A stretch of DNA of 27,847 nucleotides from Chloroflexota bacterium (lineage in GTDB: Bacteria; Chloroflexota; Dehalococcoidia; SM23-28-2; HRBIN24), in contig JAUQPQ010000008.1 in assembly GCA_030550295.1 (NCBI GenBank), forward strand, positions 1-27,847, read 5' to 3'. This document shows positions 15,668 through 23,004 of the stretch, piece after piece (within the stretch, counting starts at the first letter, position 1; each line of letters opens with the position of its first letter). The notes under the pieces were generated by a model, which saw nothing but the letters and a program-made list of their open reading frames with translations, did no database searches and was not told where the DNA came from. Position numbers and translations under genes: made by a program.

Positions 15668-15904
15668 ATGTCCAAGAAGAGGGCAGAATGGGACGGGGCG
15701 AAAGTGCGGGCGTTGCGTCGTCACTTAGGCCTTACCCAGGCCCTGTTAGCCCAGGAACTAGGAGTTAGGCAGCAGACGGTCAGTGAATGGGAGACAGGGC
15801 GCTATCGGCCCCGGGGTGCAGCAGCCCGCCTCCTTACGTTGGTAGCCGAGAGGGCAGGATTCCGCTATGGCGACGAGGAAGAGGGGAGGGGGAATCCTCA
15901 GTAG
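15668..15904 (+). CDS. XRE-family helix-turn-helix regulator
   Basis: This small DNA-binding protein of 78 residues is nearly all HTH. The motif VRALRRHLGLTQALLAQELG then VRQQTVSEWETGRYRP is a textbook Cro/CI-type helix-turn-helix, with the WExGRxRP ending common in small antitoxin-like or autoregulatory members. The ATG at 15668 follows a GAGAGG that sits within the predicted transcription start region, so a leaderless start is possible. Its 3' end overlaps the DUF2851 gene by 38 bases in another frame, implying translational linkage. The palindrome over its promoter is a likely operator. What it regulates besides its own unit is unknown. Confidence 0.88.
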   Translation: MSKKRAEWDGAKVRALRRHLGLTQALLAQELGVRQQTVSEWETGRYRPRGAAARLLTLVAERAGFRYGDEEEGRGNPQ

Positions 15905-17021
15905 GGAAGAGCACGTCTCCTGGGCGTGGGAGACGTGTGTTTTCCCCTCGCAAACCCTCACTACCACCCATGGTCTCCCCCTGAAGGTACTGTTTCCGGG
16001 CCTGCGCAGGAAAGGTAAAGGGCCCGATTTCGCTCATGCCGTCATATCCACACCGTCCGCCATCTTGGAAGGAGATGTGGAGGCCCATCTGCAGACCAGC
16101 GATTTCCGCCGCCACCGCCATCACCTGGACCCCACGTACAACAGCCTCATCCTGCACGTCGTTCTGTGGGACGACGATGGGAAGGAAACCACCCTGGCCA
16201 ACGGACGGCGAGTACCTGTGGTGGCCCTTGGGCCTCAGCTAGGAGGGGAGGCACACGGGAGGTGGCGACCCCCTTGCGTCTCTTCCGTGACCAGACTAGG
16301 AGCTTCCGAAGTAGGCCGCATCCTAGACGCCTTGGGGGATGCCCGCCTTAAAGAAAAGGTGGAGAGATGGCGCCCCCTGGTAGAAAGGCTAGGCCCTAAC
16401 GAGGCCTTGTACCGCGGGCTCATGGAGGCGATGGGGTACGCCCACAACCGTGCCGCCTTCTTGATTTTGGCCCAACGTCTCCCATGGCAGCACCTGGCGC
16501 AAAAGCTCATGAAGGCCCCACCGGACGAGCGCCCAACTCTAGCCTGGAATTCGTTGCTAAGGGCAATGGCAGATCCTCCCATCGCCTTCTGTGGCGACGG
16601 CCTCAGGCCTGCCAACAAGCCCCATCGGCGTCTGGTAGCCCTGGGGCACCTTTTCGCTTCGCTGGGCACTGGGGAGATCTTCGAAAGGCTAGCCTCAGCC
16701 TTAGTTACAGGGCCTAACCATGTCCTGAGCCTTCTGCAGCAAAAGGGGCTTGGGAAACAGCGGGCGATAGAGATAGTGGTGAATGCCGTCCTGCCCATCA
16801 TGGTCGCCTGGGCTCAGGGGAAAGAGGAGCCCACCCTTGCAAAAGCAGCCCTAAAGGTTTATACCCTCCTGCCCCCACCAGGCCCTTACTCCATTTTGTG
16901 CCACCTTGAAGAGGCCCTCGGTAGGCAAGTGCTCACCAACGCCAGGCGACAGCAAGGGCTGATACTACTTTATCGGCGCTATTGTCGTCATGGTGGCTGT
17001 GGACGCTGCCCCCTCTCCTGA
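15867..17021 (+). CDS. DUF2851 family protein
   Basis: This is a 384-residue protein of unknown function that I assign to DUF2851 from its N-terminal pattern. The pattern is HVSWAWETCVFP, LTTTHGLPLKVLFPG, KGPDFAHAVI, EGDVEAHLQTSDFRRH, HHLDPTYNSLILHVVLWDD. The C-terminus ends in a cysteine knuckle (Cys373, Cys378, Cys381 in CRHGGCGRCPLS), also usual in the family. The GPDF...GDVExH arrangement resembles a PD-(D/E)XK nuclease core with His in place of Lys; this is my inference. The ATG at 15867 overlaps the XRE gene and has a GAGGGCAGGA stretch upstream. The gene overlaps era by 32 bases, so XRE, DUF2851 and era appear to be one transcription unit. Confidence 0.85.
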   Translation: MATRKRGGGILSREEHVSWAWETCVFPSQTLTTTHGLPLKVLFPGLRRKGKGPDFAHAVISTPSAILEGDVEAHLQTSDFRRHRHHLDPTYNSLILHVVLWDDDGKETTLANGRRVPVVALGPQLGGEAHGRWRPPCVSSVTRLGASEVGRILDALGDARLKEKVERWRPLVERLGPNEALYRGLMEAMGYAHNRAAFLILAQRLPWQHLAQKLMKAPPDERPTLAWNSLLRAMADPPIAFCGDGLRPANKPHRRLVALGHLFASLGTGEIFERLASALVTGPNHVLSLLQQKGLGKQRAIEIVVNAVLPIMVAWAQGKEEPTLAKAALKVYTLLPPPGPYSILCHLEEALGRQVLTNARRQQGLILLYRRYCRHGGCGRCPLS

Positions 17022-17958
17022 TCGTCCCAAACCTGAGCAAGGGCCGGAGGTGAGCTCGCCCTTTAAGGCGGGGACTCTGGCTATAGTAGGCAGGTCCAAT
17101 GTGGGGAAGTCCACTCTCATAAACCAGTGGATGCACGCCAAGGTATCCATTGTTACGCCAAAGCCCCAGACCACCAGGGAGAACATCATGGCCGTCCTTA
17201 CAGGAGATGGGTTCCAGGTGGTCCTCCTGGATACGCCCGGGTATTTAGGGGATCCTGCCCATCTGTTGGGCAAGCAGATGACCCTCTTGGCCAGGGGAGC
17301 TTTGCTTGAGGCCGATCTAGTCCTACTTATGGTGGAACCCTGCCAGCCCGGGGAGATCGAAAGGAGGCTCATAGAGCTGATAAAGGCCGACAAGCGACCA
17401 GCTCTCTTGGCCATCAACAAGATAGATACCGTCCCCCAAAAGTCTCTCCTCTTGCCTGTCATAGAAGCGTATAGCCAGCTCCACCCTTTTCGCGAGATCG
17501 TGCCCATTAGCGCCCTAAAGGGAGAAGGGGTAGAGCTGCTTTTGCGCCTAGTCATTGCCCATCTGCCTGAAGGAGCGCCCGCATTCCCCTTAGGGAGCCG
17601 GGTCTACCGAAGCCAGCGCGCTATGGTGGCCGATATTATCCGCGAAGAGATATATATGCTCTACCGTCAAGAGGTGCCTTACGCGGTAGCGGTGGCTATA
17701 GACGAGTTCCAGCCTTCCTCGCCTCAGCATGGAGGGAAGGTCTATATAAGGGCCCTCATCTTCGTGGAGAGGGAGGGACAGAAAGGGATACTCATAGGGA
17801 AGGGTGGAGGGGCCCTGAAAGAAGTGGGAACGCGCGCCCGCCAACAGCTGGAGTTCCTATTAGGCCGCCCCATCTTCCTTGAGTTATGGGTGAAGGTAAA
17901 GCCAGGCTGGCGCAAAGACCTCCAATTTTTGCGCTGGCTCCAAGAGACGAACAGCTAG
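16990..17958 (+). CDS. era: GTPase Era
   Basis: Era is an essential GTPase that binds the 3' end of 16S rRNA during 30S maturation. All elements are seen: G1 GRSNVGKST (residues 34-42, with Ser where Pro is usual), the switch I motif PKPQTTR, G3 DTPG (81-84), G4 NKID (143-146) and the G5 SALKGEG. A C-terminal KH domain follows, with GILIGKGGGALKEVG and VKVKPGWR. At 322 residues it is slightly long because of a Pro-rich N-terminal extension of about 28 residues. The ATG at 16990 lies inside the end of the DUF2851 gene and has no clear ribosome site; a GTG at 17050 is an alternative. It converges on tsaD, sharing a CTAG in which both stop codons lie. Confidence 0.95.
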   Translation: MVAVDAAPSPDRPKPEQGPEVSSPFKAGTLAIVGRSNVGKSTLINQWMHAKVSIVTPKPQTTRENIMAVLTGDGFQVVLLDTPGYLGDPAHLLGKQMTLLARGALLEADLVLLMVEPCQPGEIERRLIELIKADKRPALLAINKIDTVPQKSLLLPVIEAYSQLHPFREIVPISALKGEGVELLLRLVIAHLPEGAPAFPLGSRVYRSQRAMVADIIREEIYMLYRQEVPYAVAVAIDEFQPSSPQHGGKVYIRALIFVEREGQKGILIGKGGGALKEVGTRARQQLEFLLGRPIFLELWVKVKPGWRKDLQFLRWLQETNS

Positions 17959-18947
17959 CCAAGCATCAGGGAAGGCTGTACGTCCACATCTAGGGAGGCC
18001 TTGTCGGCCAACTCGGTCAGGCGGTAGTAGGCGCAGGCGGCCACCATCGCCCCATTATCGGTGCAGAGGTTGGCAGGAGGCCAACAGACATGACAGGGGG
18101 CGCGCTGCGCCAGGGCCTGCCGGAGATGGGCATTAGCTGCAACCCCTCCCGCCAACAGTATCTGGGCCACATCAGCATGACGGCACGCCTTCACCACCTT
18201 CTCCACCAAAGCCTCCACCACTGCGTCTTGGAAGGCACAGGCTATCTCCTCCACGGGAGGGGGAGGACCATATGCTCCCTGCACAAGGCGAGCGACGTGG
18301 GTCTTTATGCCGCTGAAGCTAAAATCGAAAGGCCCTTTGAGACGCGCCCTGGGCAAACGTAAAGAGGGGCTAGGGCACTCCTTGGCTTTCGCCTCTATCG
18401 CCGGCCCCCCTGGGAACCCAAGACCCAAAATCCGTGCCACCTTATCAAAGGCCTCCCCAGCAGCATCGTCTACCGTCCTGCCAAGAGAGGAGAACCGACC
18501 GTGCCCTTCCATGATGGCCAGCTCCGTGTGGCCACCGGACACCACTAGGCAGAGAGCGGGAAGTTGGGGGCTGAATCCCTCTACCAGCCAGTTAGCATAA
18601 ACGTGGGCCTCGAGGTGGTTTATCGCCACTAAGGGCAATCCCCAGGTATAGGCCAATGCCTTGGCTACGTTTACACCCACGAGGAGGCTCCCTGGTAGGC
18701 CCGGGCCTATCGTTACAGCCACCACGTCTATATCCTTTGGCGTACAGCGGGCCTCGCGCAGGGCCGCATCTATCACTGGGAGCAGGGCCTCCAGATGTTG
18801 TCGGGCAGCCACCTCAGGTACAACCCCGCCGTAGCGGCCATGGAGGTGGGCCTGGGACACCACCACGTTAGAAAGAAGGACCCTTCCATCCTCTACAACA
18901 GCTGCCCCCGTCTCATCGCACGAGGTCTCGATGCCTAAGATTTTCAT
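17955..18947 (-). CDS. tsaD: tRNA N6-adenosine threonylcarbamoyltransferase TsaD
   Basis: TsaD transfers the threonylcarbamoyl group onto A37 of ANN-decoding tRNAs, working with TsaB, TsaC and TsaE. The 330-residue product shows the ASKHA-type N-terminus (ILGIETSCDETGAAVVEDG), the metal-binding HLEAH (His111, His115), the GGHTEL stretch and the C-terminal CTDNGAMVA with the third metal ligand near Asp297. Length is standard. The ATG at 18945-18947 overlaps the TGA of the PP2C-like gene (ATGA) and is preceded by a GGAGGT ribosome site. TsaB and TsaE are not in the window. The stop codon lies in a CTAG shared with the convergent era gene. Confidence 0.96.
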   Translation of the reverse strand: MKILGIETSCDETGAAVVEDGRVLLSNVVVSQAHLHGRYGGVVPEVAARQHLEALLPVIDAALREARCTPKDIDVVAVTIGPGLPGSLLVGVNVAKALAYTWGLPLVAINHLEAHVYANWLVEGFSPQLPALCLVVSGGHTELAIMEGHGRFSSLGRTVDDAAGEAFDKVARILGLGFPGGPAIEAKAKECPSPSLRLPRARLKGPFDFSFSGIKTHVARLVQGAYGPPPPVEEIACAFQDAVVEALVEKVVKACRHADVAQILLAGGVAANAHLRQALAQRAPCHVCWPPANLCTDNGAMVAACAYYRLTELADKASLDVDVQPSLMLG

Positions 18948-19579
18948 ACCGACCTCCTTACCCGGACCACCACTGCCCCAAATGTGGGTAAGCTTTGCAC
19001 CGCCTTTGCCAGCGAGCCCAATATCTCCTCCAGCGAGCCGCCCAACTTCTCCTTCAGCCTTGTCCCCTCAGAGGCCTGAGTGGCAGCGCTGAACATGAGG
19101 AGGAACGTGTCTCCCTCTTGAACCCGAAAATAGGAGAAGTGGGGATAGAACTCGTCCACTAGGCCCAAGGGCCCTGTGGCCTCAGGTATGCCTGGCACCA
19201 CATGGCGGCTCTCGCCCCCTAAATAGGCCAAGGCCAAGGCGGGGCCTACTTGCGCCAGGTAAGCCTCGTCCCCACGGATCACCAGGGCCGACACCCCTAC
19301 CCCTACACGGTGTTGATGAAGGCTGCGGGCGTTCCACGCCTTGAGGTCGCTGTGGACGGTGCGGAGGGCCCGTAGGAGACCCCCCGTTGTGGAGAGGCGC
19401 CACTCCCGGAAGCTCTCCCCTACAAACTCTGCTATCTCTTGGCAGAACTCTGAAGCCTCAGGAGAGGATGGCTCCACCAGCACAAACAAGGACCGCTCCA
19501 ACGTCAGATATGCCCCCGCAAAGGGAGGCCCGTCTCCCAGGCGGCCCTGCACAACGCTTAGCCCTGCGTAGGAGAACAT
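18944..19579 (-). CDS. PP2C-like protein, apparently lacking metal-binding aspartates
   Basis: This 211-residue protein looks like a degenerate serine/threonine phosphatase of the PP2C type. GVGVSALVIRGDEAYLAQVG (about residues 93-112) aligns with the strand pair that normally ends in GDS, but here reads GPA. EGDTFLLMFSAA (155-166) aligns with the strand that normally ends in SDG. Loss of both acidic positions suggests a pseudophosphatase or a different role. The ATG at 19577-19579 has no obvious ribosome site. It is coupled to tsaD by an ATGA overlap and follows the COG2345-like regulator after 52 bases, which contain a short CCCC/GGGG hairpin. The family call is by eye and could be wrong. 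Confidence 0.6.
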   Translation of the reverse strand: MFSYAGLSVVQGRLGDGPPFAGAYLTLERSLFVLVEPSSPEASEFCQEIAEFVGESFREWRLSTTGGLLRALRTVHSDLKAWNARSLHQHRVGVGVSALVIRGDEAYLAQVGPALALAYLGGESRHVVPGIPEATGPLGLVDEFYPHFSYFRVQEGDTFLLMFSAATQASEGTRLKEKLGGSLEEILGSLAKAVQSLPTFGAVVVRVRRSV

Positions 19580-19596
19580 AGCCCAATGTGAGGATA

Positions 19597-19608
19597 CCCC
19601 GAACGGGG
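19597..19608 (-). other. Short GC hairpin between regulator and PP2C-like gene
   Basis: CCCC, loop GAAC (GTTC on the minus strand), GGGG. There is no T-run after it on either strand, so it is not a convincing terminator; it might attenuate or mark an mRNA processing point. It is the only structure seen in the 19580-19631 gap. Confidence 0.3.
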
Positions 19609-19631
19609 CCTAGAAACGAAAGGAGAGAGGC

Positions 19632-20261
19632 TCAAGATGGGCTAAAAGATGGGCGAATACGATAAGTACAGGCTTTTTGCCCCCGTAACAGGCTCTGTGT
19701 CAGCCGGGTGTCGGCGCCAGTTAAAAGCCTTATGACCTCTACGTGGAAGGCACAAACGGCCGGCTCCCTGCGGGCCACCCGGCTGAAAGGGCAGGTGAAC
19801 TCGTCTATGTAATAGAAATCACCCTCACGATGGCACGCAGCCAGGCCACCCTGTTCCTCTATAATGCGCACCGTCTCTTCTACCCGTTGCTCCAACGGCT
19901 TGCCGTTGACCCGCTCCAGATAAGGGCGGGCTACACGTATCGCCACCCCCTTAAGAAGCCGATGGAGGGACTCCTTCCCTTGAGTGGCTGTCACCTCCTG
20001 CAAAAGGTAAAGGGCCAATTCATCGTACAGCTTAGGGAAGAGCTCCTCGGCCTTGAGGGTCAAGGAGTATACTAAAGTAGGGCGCCCAACACGGCCCCGC
20101 TCCTCGCGGGCTGTGACTAGGCCATCCCTCTCCAGGACGGTGAGATGTTGGCGGATCCCAGTAGAAGTGAGGCCCAAAAGCTGGCCCAGCTCCCTTACCG
20201 TCGCCTCACCCAATCGCTGCAGATGACGGATGATCTCCCGACGGGTGGACTGCATAGGCAC
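19632..20261 (-). CDS. SufR/COG2345-like winged-helix regulator with four cysteines
   Basis: This transcription regulator has an N-terminal winged helix (RREIIRHLQRLGEATVRELG, then LGLTSTGIRQHLTVLERDGL) and a C-terminal domain with four cysteines spaced C-x13-C-x12-C-x27-C. It ends in the GQKACTYRI motif typical of COG2345/SufR-type proteins. In SufR such cysteines hold an iron-sulfur cluster; cluster binding here is inferred. The start is taken as GTG at 20261, with GGAAGGTGA five to seven bases upstream; ATG 20255 is the alternative. A longer TTG start at 20279 is unlikely because it precedes the predicted transcription start of its promoter (20283-20310). It heads the unit with the PP2C-like gene and tsaD, and is divergent from the 130-residue gene. 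Confidence 0.82.
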   Translation of the reverse strand: MPMQSTRREIIRHLQRLGEATVRELGQLLGLTSTGIRQHLTVLERDGLVTAREERGRVGRPTLVYSLTLKAEELFPKLYDELALYLLQEVTATQGKESLHRLLKGVAIRVARPYLERVNGKPLEQRVEETVRIIEEQGGLAACHREGDFYYIDEFTCPFSRVARREPAVCAFHVEVIRLLTGADTRLTQSLLRGQKACTYRIRPSFSPS

Positions 20262-20282
20262 CCTGTCACCTTCCCACAAGGG

Positions 20283-20310
20283 ATTGTAACACTTTCGGCA
20301 ATAATCGCAA
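20283..20310 (-). promoter_or_regulatory. Promoter of the COG2345-like regulator
   Basis: On the minus strand TTGCGA (20305-20310) is followed after 16 bases by TACAAT (20283-20288). Transcription would begin near 20276, giving a leader of about 15 bases. Beside it, at 20313-20322, ACTTATTAGT is close to a palindrome (eight of ten positions) and could be a regulator site between the divergent genes. Confidence 0.55.
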
Positions 20311-20338
20311 ACACTTATTAGTAAACTGCCACGGCAGA

Positions 20339-20731
20339 ATGGAACGGCCTGACCCTATGGAGTTGAAAGCCGAGGCGGACGCCGTGATCGAGCGAGCGGC
20401 GGCTCGCCTGCGCCAGCTTCTCAAAGAAGCAGCCTTGCTCCTTGACCCCTTCCCTCCCTTCCCTGGGGCCTTTTTCACCTGCGCCATTGAGGTAGATGAA
20501 CCCCTAGCTCAGGCGCCAGACCGCGGTTGCATCGTCCTTGCCCCCGATGGTGAGCTGTATGAGTTGGTCATCGGCGAGGAGGTGCCCATCTTTCCAGAGG
20601 AGGCGTTGGACCCAGTGGCTACCCGCAAAGAGGAGCTGAGGCCTGTCCAGCTCCATCCCCGAGATTACGTGGTCTACGCCTATAAGGCCCTGACGAAGGT
20701 GGTAGAACTGCTCATGGAGAGGCAGGGGTAG
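20339..20731 (+). CDS. Hypothetical protein, 130 residues
   Basis: I do not recognise a family. The protein begins with a charged amphipathic helix (ELKAEADAVIERAAARLRQL), continues with FPPFPGAFFTCAIEVDEPL and a strand pair CIVLAPDGELYELVIGEEV, and ends with a helix (DYVVYAYKALTKVVELLMER). It looks like a small soluble alpha/beta protein, without signal peptide or metal motif. The ATG at 20339 lacks a ribosome site; Met7 at 20357 is an alternative. A TAAACT box at 20322-20327 would make the first ATG nearly leaderless. It is divergent from the COG2345-like regulator and overlaps the convergent moaC 3' end by 20 bases. Regular composition supports coding. Confidence 0.65.
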   Translation: MERPDPMELKAEADAVIERAAARLRQLLKEAALLLDPFPPFPGAFFTCAIEVDEPLAQAPDRGCIVLAPDGELYELVIGEEVPIFPEEALDPVATRKEELRPVQLHPRDYVVYAYKALTKVVELLMERQG

Positions 20732-21218
20732 GCCCTTCCAACACCACTTCTCCCTTCTTGCCCCCAGACTTGCGCGCCAACCTTATGTCGCCTATCCGGG
20801 CATCGCTGTTTACCGCTTTAACCATGTCATAGACGGTAAGAGCTGCCACCGTCACCGCTGTAAGGGCCTCCATCTCTACGCCGGTGCGGCCTTTGGTGCG
20901 GACAGTCGCTTCGATTTCCAGGCAGGAATCCTCCTCGTTTGGCCAAAGCTCCACTTTCACGTTAGTGATGAGGATGGGGTGACAGAGGGGTATCAGCTCG
21001 GGGGTGCGCTTGGCGGCCATAATGCCAGCCAGGCGGGCCGCAGCTAGGACGTCTCCCTTGGGCAAACGGCCCTGAGATATAAGGGCTAAGGTCTCAGGCC
21101 GAAGGTAAATGCGGCCTCTTGCCACGGCCTCCCTCTCCGTCTCCGGCTTGGCTGAAATGTCTACCATGCGGGCACGGCCCTTTTCGTCCAGATGCGAGAG
21201 GGGGCTTGGATCTCCCAT
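20712..21218 (-). CDS. moaC: Cyclic pyranopterin monophosphate synthase MoaC
   Basis: MoaC acts with MoaA in the first step of molybdenum cofactor synthesis, converting 3',8-cyclo-7,8-dihydro-GTP to cyclic pyranopterin monophosphate. The 168-residue product has the conserved HLDEKGRARMVDIS opening, PLCHPILIT (active-site His), the TGVEMEALTAVTVAALTVYD helix and the C-terminal KSGGKKG. The ATG at 21216-21218 is chosen because AGGTGG lies eight bases upstream; a GTG four codons earlier (21230) is possible. It follows moaA after 97 bases. No MoaD, MoaE or MogA gene is in the window. Confidence 0.96.
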   Translation of the reverse strand: MGDPSPLSHLDEKGRARMVDISAKPETEREAVARGRIYLRPETLALISQGRLPKGDVLAAARLAGIMAAKRTPELIPLCHPILITNVKVELWPNEEDSCLEIEATVRTKGRTGVEMEALTAVTVAALTVYDMVKAVNSDARIGDIRLARKSGGKKGEVVLEGPTPASP

Positions 21219-21315
21219 GGGGGTAGCCACCTATTAGGCCTCTACCATCAGAGAGATGGCTCCTTTTAGCTCTACCTCCTGACCATGGGGGATAGATGGC
21301 CGTACCGCTCCACCT

Positions 21316-22404
21316 CTATCCCCCAATTTGCACCATCTTGCGCCAGCGGGGCCGGTTCCCGTCCCACAAATGATGGGCATCGGGCTTAGTGCGCAGGGCG
21401 AGGAGGATGGCACCTTTGATCTCCTTGTCAGTTCCCCCTGCCCGTAACACCCCCTTCAAGTCCACCTCGTGGTCGGTGAGGAGGCAAGGCCTAAGCTTGC
21501 CATCGGCCGTGAGGCGCATGCGGTTGCAAGTGGAGCAAAAGCCGTGTTCCGTAAGGGGGCTTATAAAGCCTACTAACCCCTTCCCCCCTGAAAGTCTATA
21601 GTACTTCGCTGGCCCTGCTCCGGAAGCACTTTGGGCAGGAGAAAGGGGGCCTAAGGCTTCTTCTATACGCCTCTTAATCACCTTAGTGGGGACAAAAGAG
21701 GGCGAAAGATCGCCTTGGCTCTTGCTACAGAGCCCTTCATCTTCCATAAAGGGCATAAGCTCGATAAACCTTACTTCCCAGTCCTCCCAAAGGGTAGTAC
21801 GGGCGAATTCCACCACCTCGTCGTCGTTGATGCCCCGCATCACTACCACGTTCAGCTTGATGGGGCTAAGGCCGGCCTTGCGGGCGGCCTCTATCCCAGC
21901 CAGGACGTCGTCCAGATTGCCCCATCGGGTGATCTCCCGGAAGCGCTCGGGACGCAGAGTGTCTAGGGAGACGTTTACTCGTCGCAGGCCCGCCTGGGCC
22001 AGCTCAGAGGCCATGGAAGAAAGGGATAGGCCATTGGTAGTCATAGCTACGTCTTCGATCCCTGGGGTAGAGGCGATCCACCTGATCAAGTCCACAACGC
22101 CGCGGCGCACCGTTGGTTCGCCTCCGGTTATGCGCACCTTACGCAGGCCCATCGATGCAGCCACACGGACGATACGCCATATCTCCTCCAGGGTGAGGAC
22201 CTCTGCCCGTGGGAGCCACTTAACCCCCTCTTCGGGCATGCAGTAAATACAGCGGAGGTTGCAACGGTCGGTGATGGAGATACGCAGGTAGGTTATCTGC
22301 CTTCCTAAGGGATCGAGAAGGCCTTTGCTGGTCAAAGGCCTCATCTGGGATGTAGGGAAGGATGTGGTCACCAAGGGTATCTGGTCATCTATTTTCAAGC
22401 TCAT
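21316..22404 (-). CDS. moaA: GTP 3',8-cyclase MoaA (radical SAM)
   Basis: MoaA is a radical-SAM enzyme that cyclises GTP in molybdopterin synthesis. The N-terminal cluster motif is Cys48, Cys52, Cys55 (CNLRCIYC), followed by the SAM motif ITGGEP. The second, GTP-binding cluster uses Cys290, Cys293 and Cys307 (CSTCNRMRL...CLL). The protein ends in the functionally required Gly-Gly tail (QIGG). At 362 residues it is a little longer than the usual 330 because of an extra N-terminal stretch of about 25 residues. The ATG at 22402-22404 has a strong AAAGGAG eight bases upstream and overlaps the end of rdgB by 20 bases, so the two are coupled. Confidence 0.97.
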   Translation of the reverse strand: MSLKIDDQIPLVTTSFPTSQMRPLTSKGLLDPLGRQITYLRISITDRCNLRCIYCMPEEGVKWLPRAEVLTLEEIWRIVRVAASMGLRKVRITGGEPTVRRGVVDLIRWIASTPGIEDVAMTTNGLSLSSMASELAQAGLRRVNVSLDTLRPERFREITRWGNLDDVLAGIEAARKAGLSPIKLNVVVMRGINDDEVVEFARTTLWEDWEVRFIELMPFMEDEGLCSKSQGDLSPSFVPTKVIKRRIEEALGPLSPAQSASGAGPAKYYRLSGGKGLVGFISPLTEHGFCSTCNRMRLTADGKLRPCLLTDHEVDLKGVLRAGGTDKEIKGAILLALRTKPDAHHLWDGNRPRWRKMVQIGG

Positions 22405-23002
22405 AGCGCAGCTCCTTTAGTACCTGGCGCAGCCTCCATGCCGCCTTCGCCCGGTGGCTAATGCGGTTCTTCTCCTGCGGCGGTAGCTGTGCCATGGTCG
22501 CTGTCCTGGTGGGTATGTAAAAGATGGGGTCATACCCAAAACCTCCCTCGCCTCGTGGGCTGAAGGCGATGTAACCAGGACAGGTATCCTCCACTACCCA
22601 TTGGCGCCCTGAAACGGGATCCACCAAGGCCATTACACACCGGAACAAAGCTGCCCTCTTTGGAGTAGGGAGGCCCTGGAGCTGGCCCAAAATGTAGGTA
22701 AACCGTTCTTCGTAGGTGGCCTGAGCACCTAAAAAGCGGGCCGAGGTGGGCCCCGGTGCACCACCTAATGCCTCCACCTCCAGACCAGAGTCCTCCCCTA
22801 GGGCCACCAGGCCTGTAGCTAAAGCCGCCACCTTCGCCTTCAGTATAGCATTTTGGCGGTAGTCGTCCCCCTCCTCCACCACTATGTCTTCCAGAACCCT
22901 GATATCTTGCAAAGATACCAAATCCCAGCCACATCCCCAAAGGAGGTCTTTGAGCTCCTCTACCTTGCCTCGATTGGTGGTGGCCAGAAGGAGACGGGGC
23001 AT
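22385..23002 (-). CDS. rdgB: RdgB/HAM1-family XTP/dITP pyrophosphatase
   Basis: This enzyme removes non-canonical purine nucleotides (XTP, dITP, ITP) from the pool by hydrolysis to the monophosphate. The 205-residue product shows the N-terminal LLATTNRGKVEEL, the catalytic EDSGLEV, a PGPTSARF substrate loop and the C-terminal GFGYDPIFYIP, all HAM1 signatures. The ATG at 23000-23002 lies two bases after the FBP aldolase/phosphatase stop; an in-frame GTG at 23023 would add seven non-conserved residues inside that gene. Its 3' end overlaps the moaA start by 20 bases. It is a housekeeping gene embedded in a minus-strand operon. Confidence 0.95.
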   Translation of the reverse strand: MPRLLLATTNRGKVEELKDLLWGCGWDLVSLQDIRVLEDIVVEEGDDYRQNAILKAKVAALATGLVALGEDSGLEVEALGGAPGPTSARFLGAQATYEERFTYILGQLQGLPTPKRAALFRCVMALVDPVSGRQWVVEDTCPGYIAFSPRGEGGFGYDPIFYIPTRTATMAQLPPQEKNRISHRAKAAWRLRQVLKELRYELENR

Positions 23003-23004
23003 GG

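Noticed and set aside
16235..17555. Two long minus-strand frames (16235-16801 and 16965-17555)
   Set aside because: They lie opposite DUF2851 and era, both with clear family signatures; the minus-strand products are Ser/Arg-rich and look like reversed coding sequence.
21686..22246. Plus-strand frame of 186 codons
   Set aside because: Opposite moaA with intact radical-SAM motifs; the product is Ser/Arg/Thr-rich noise.
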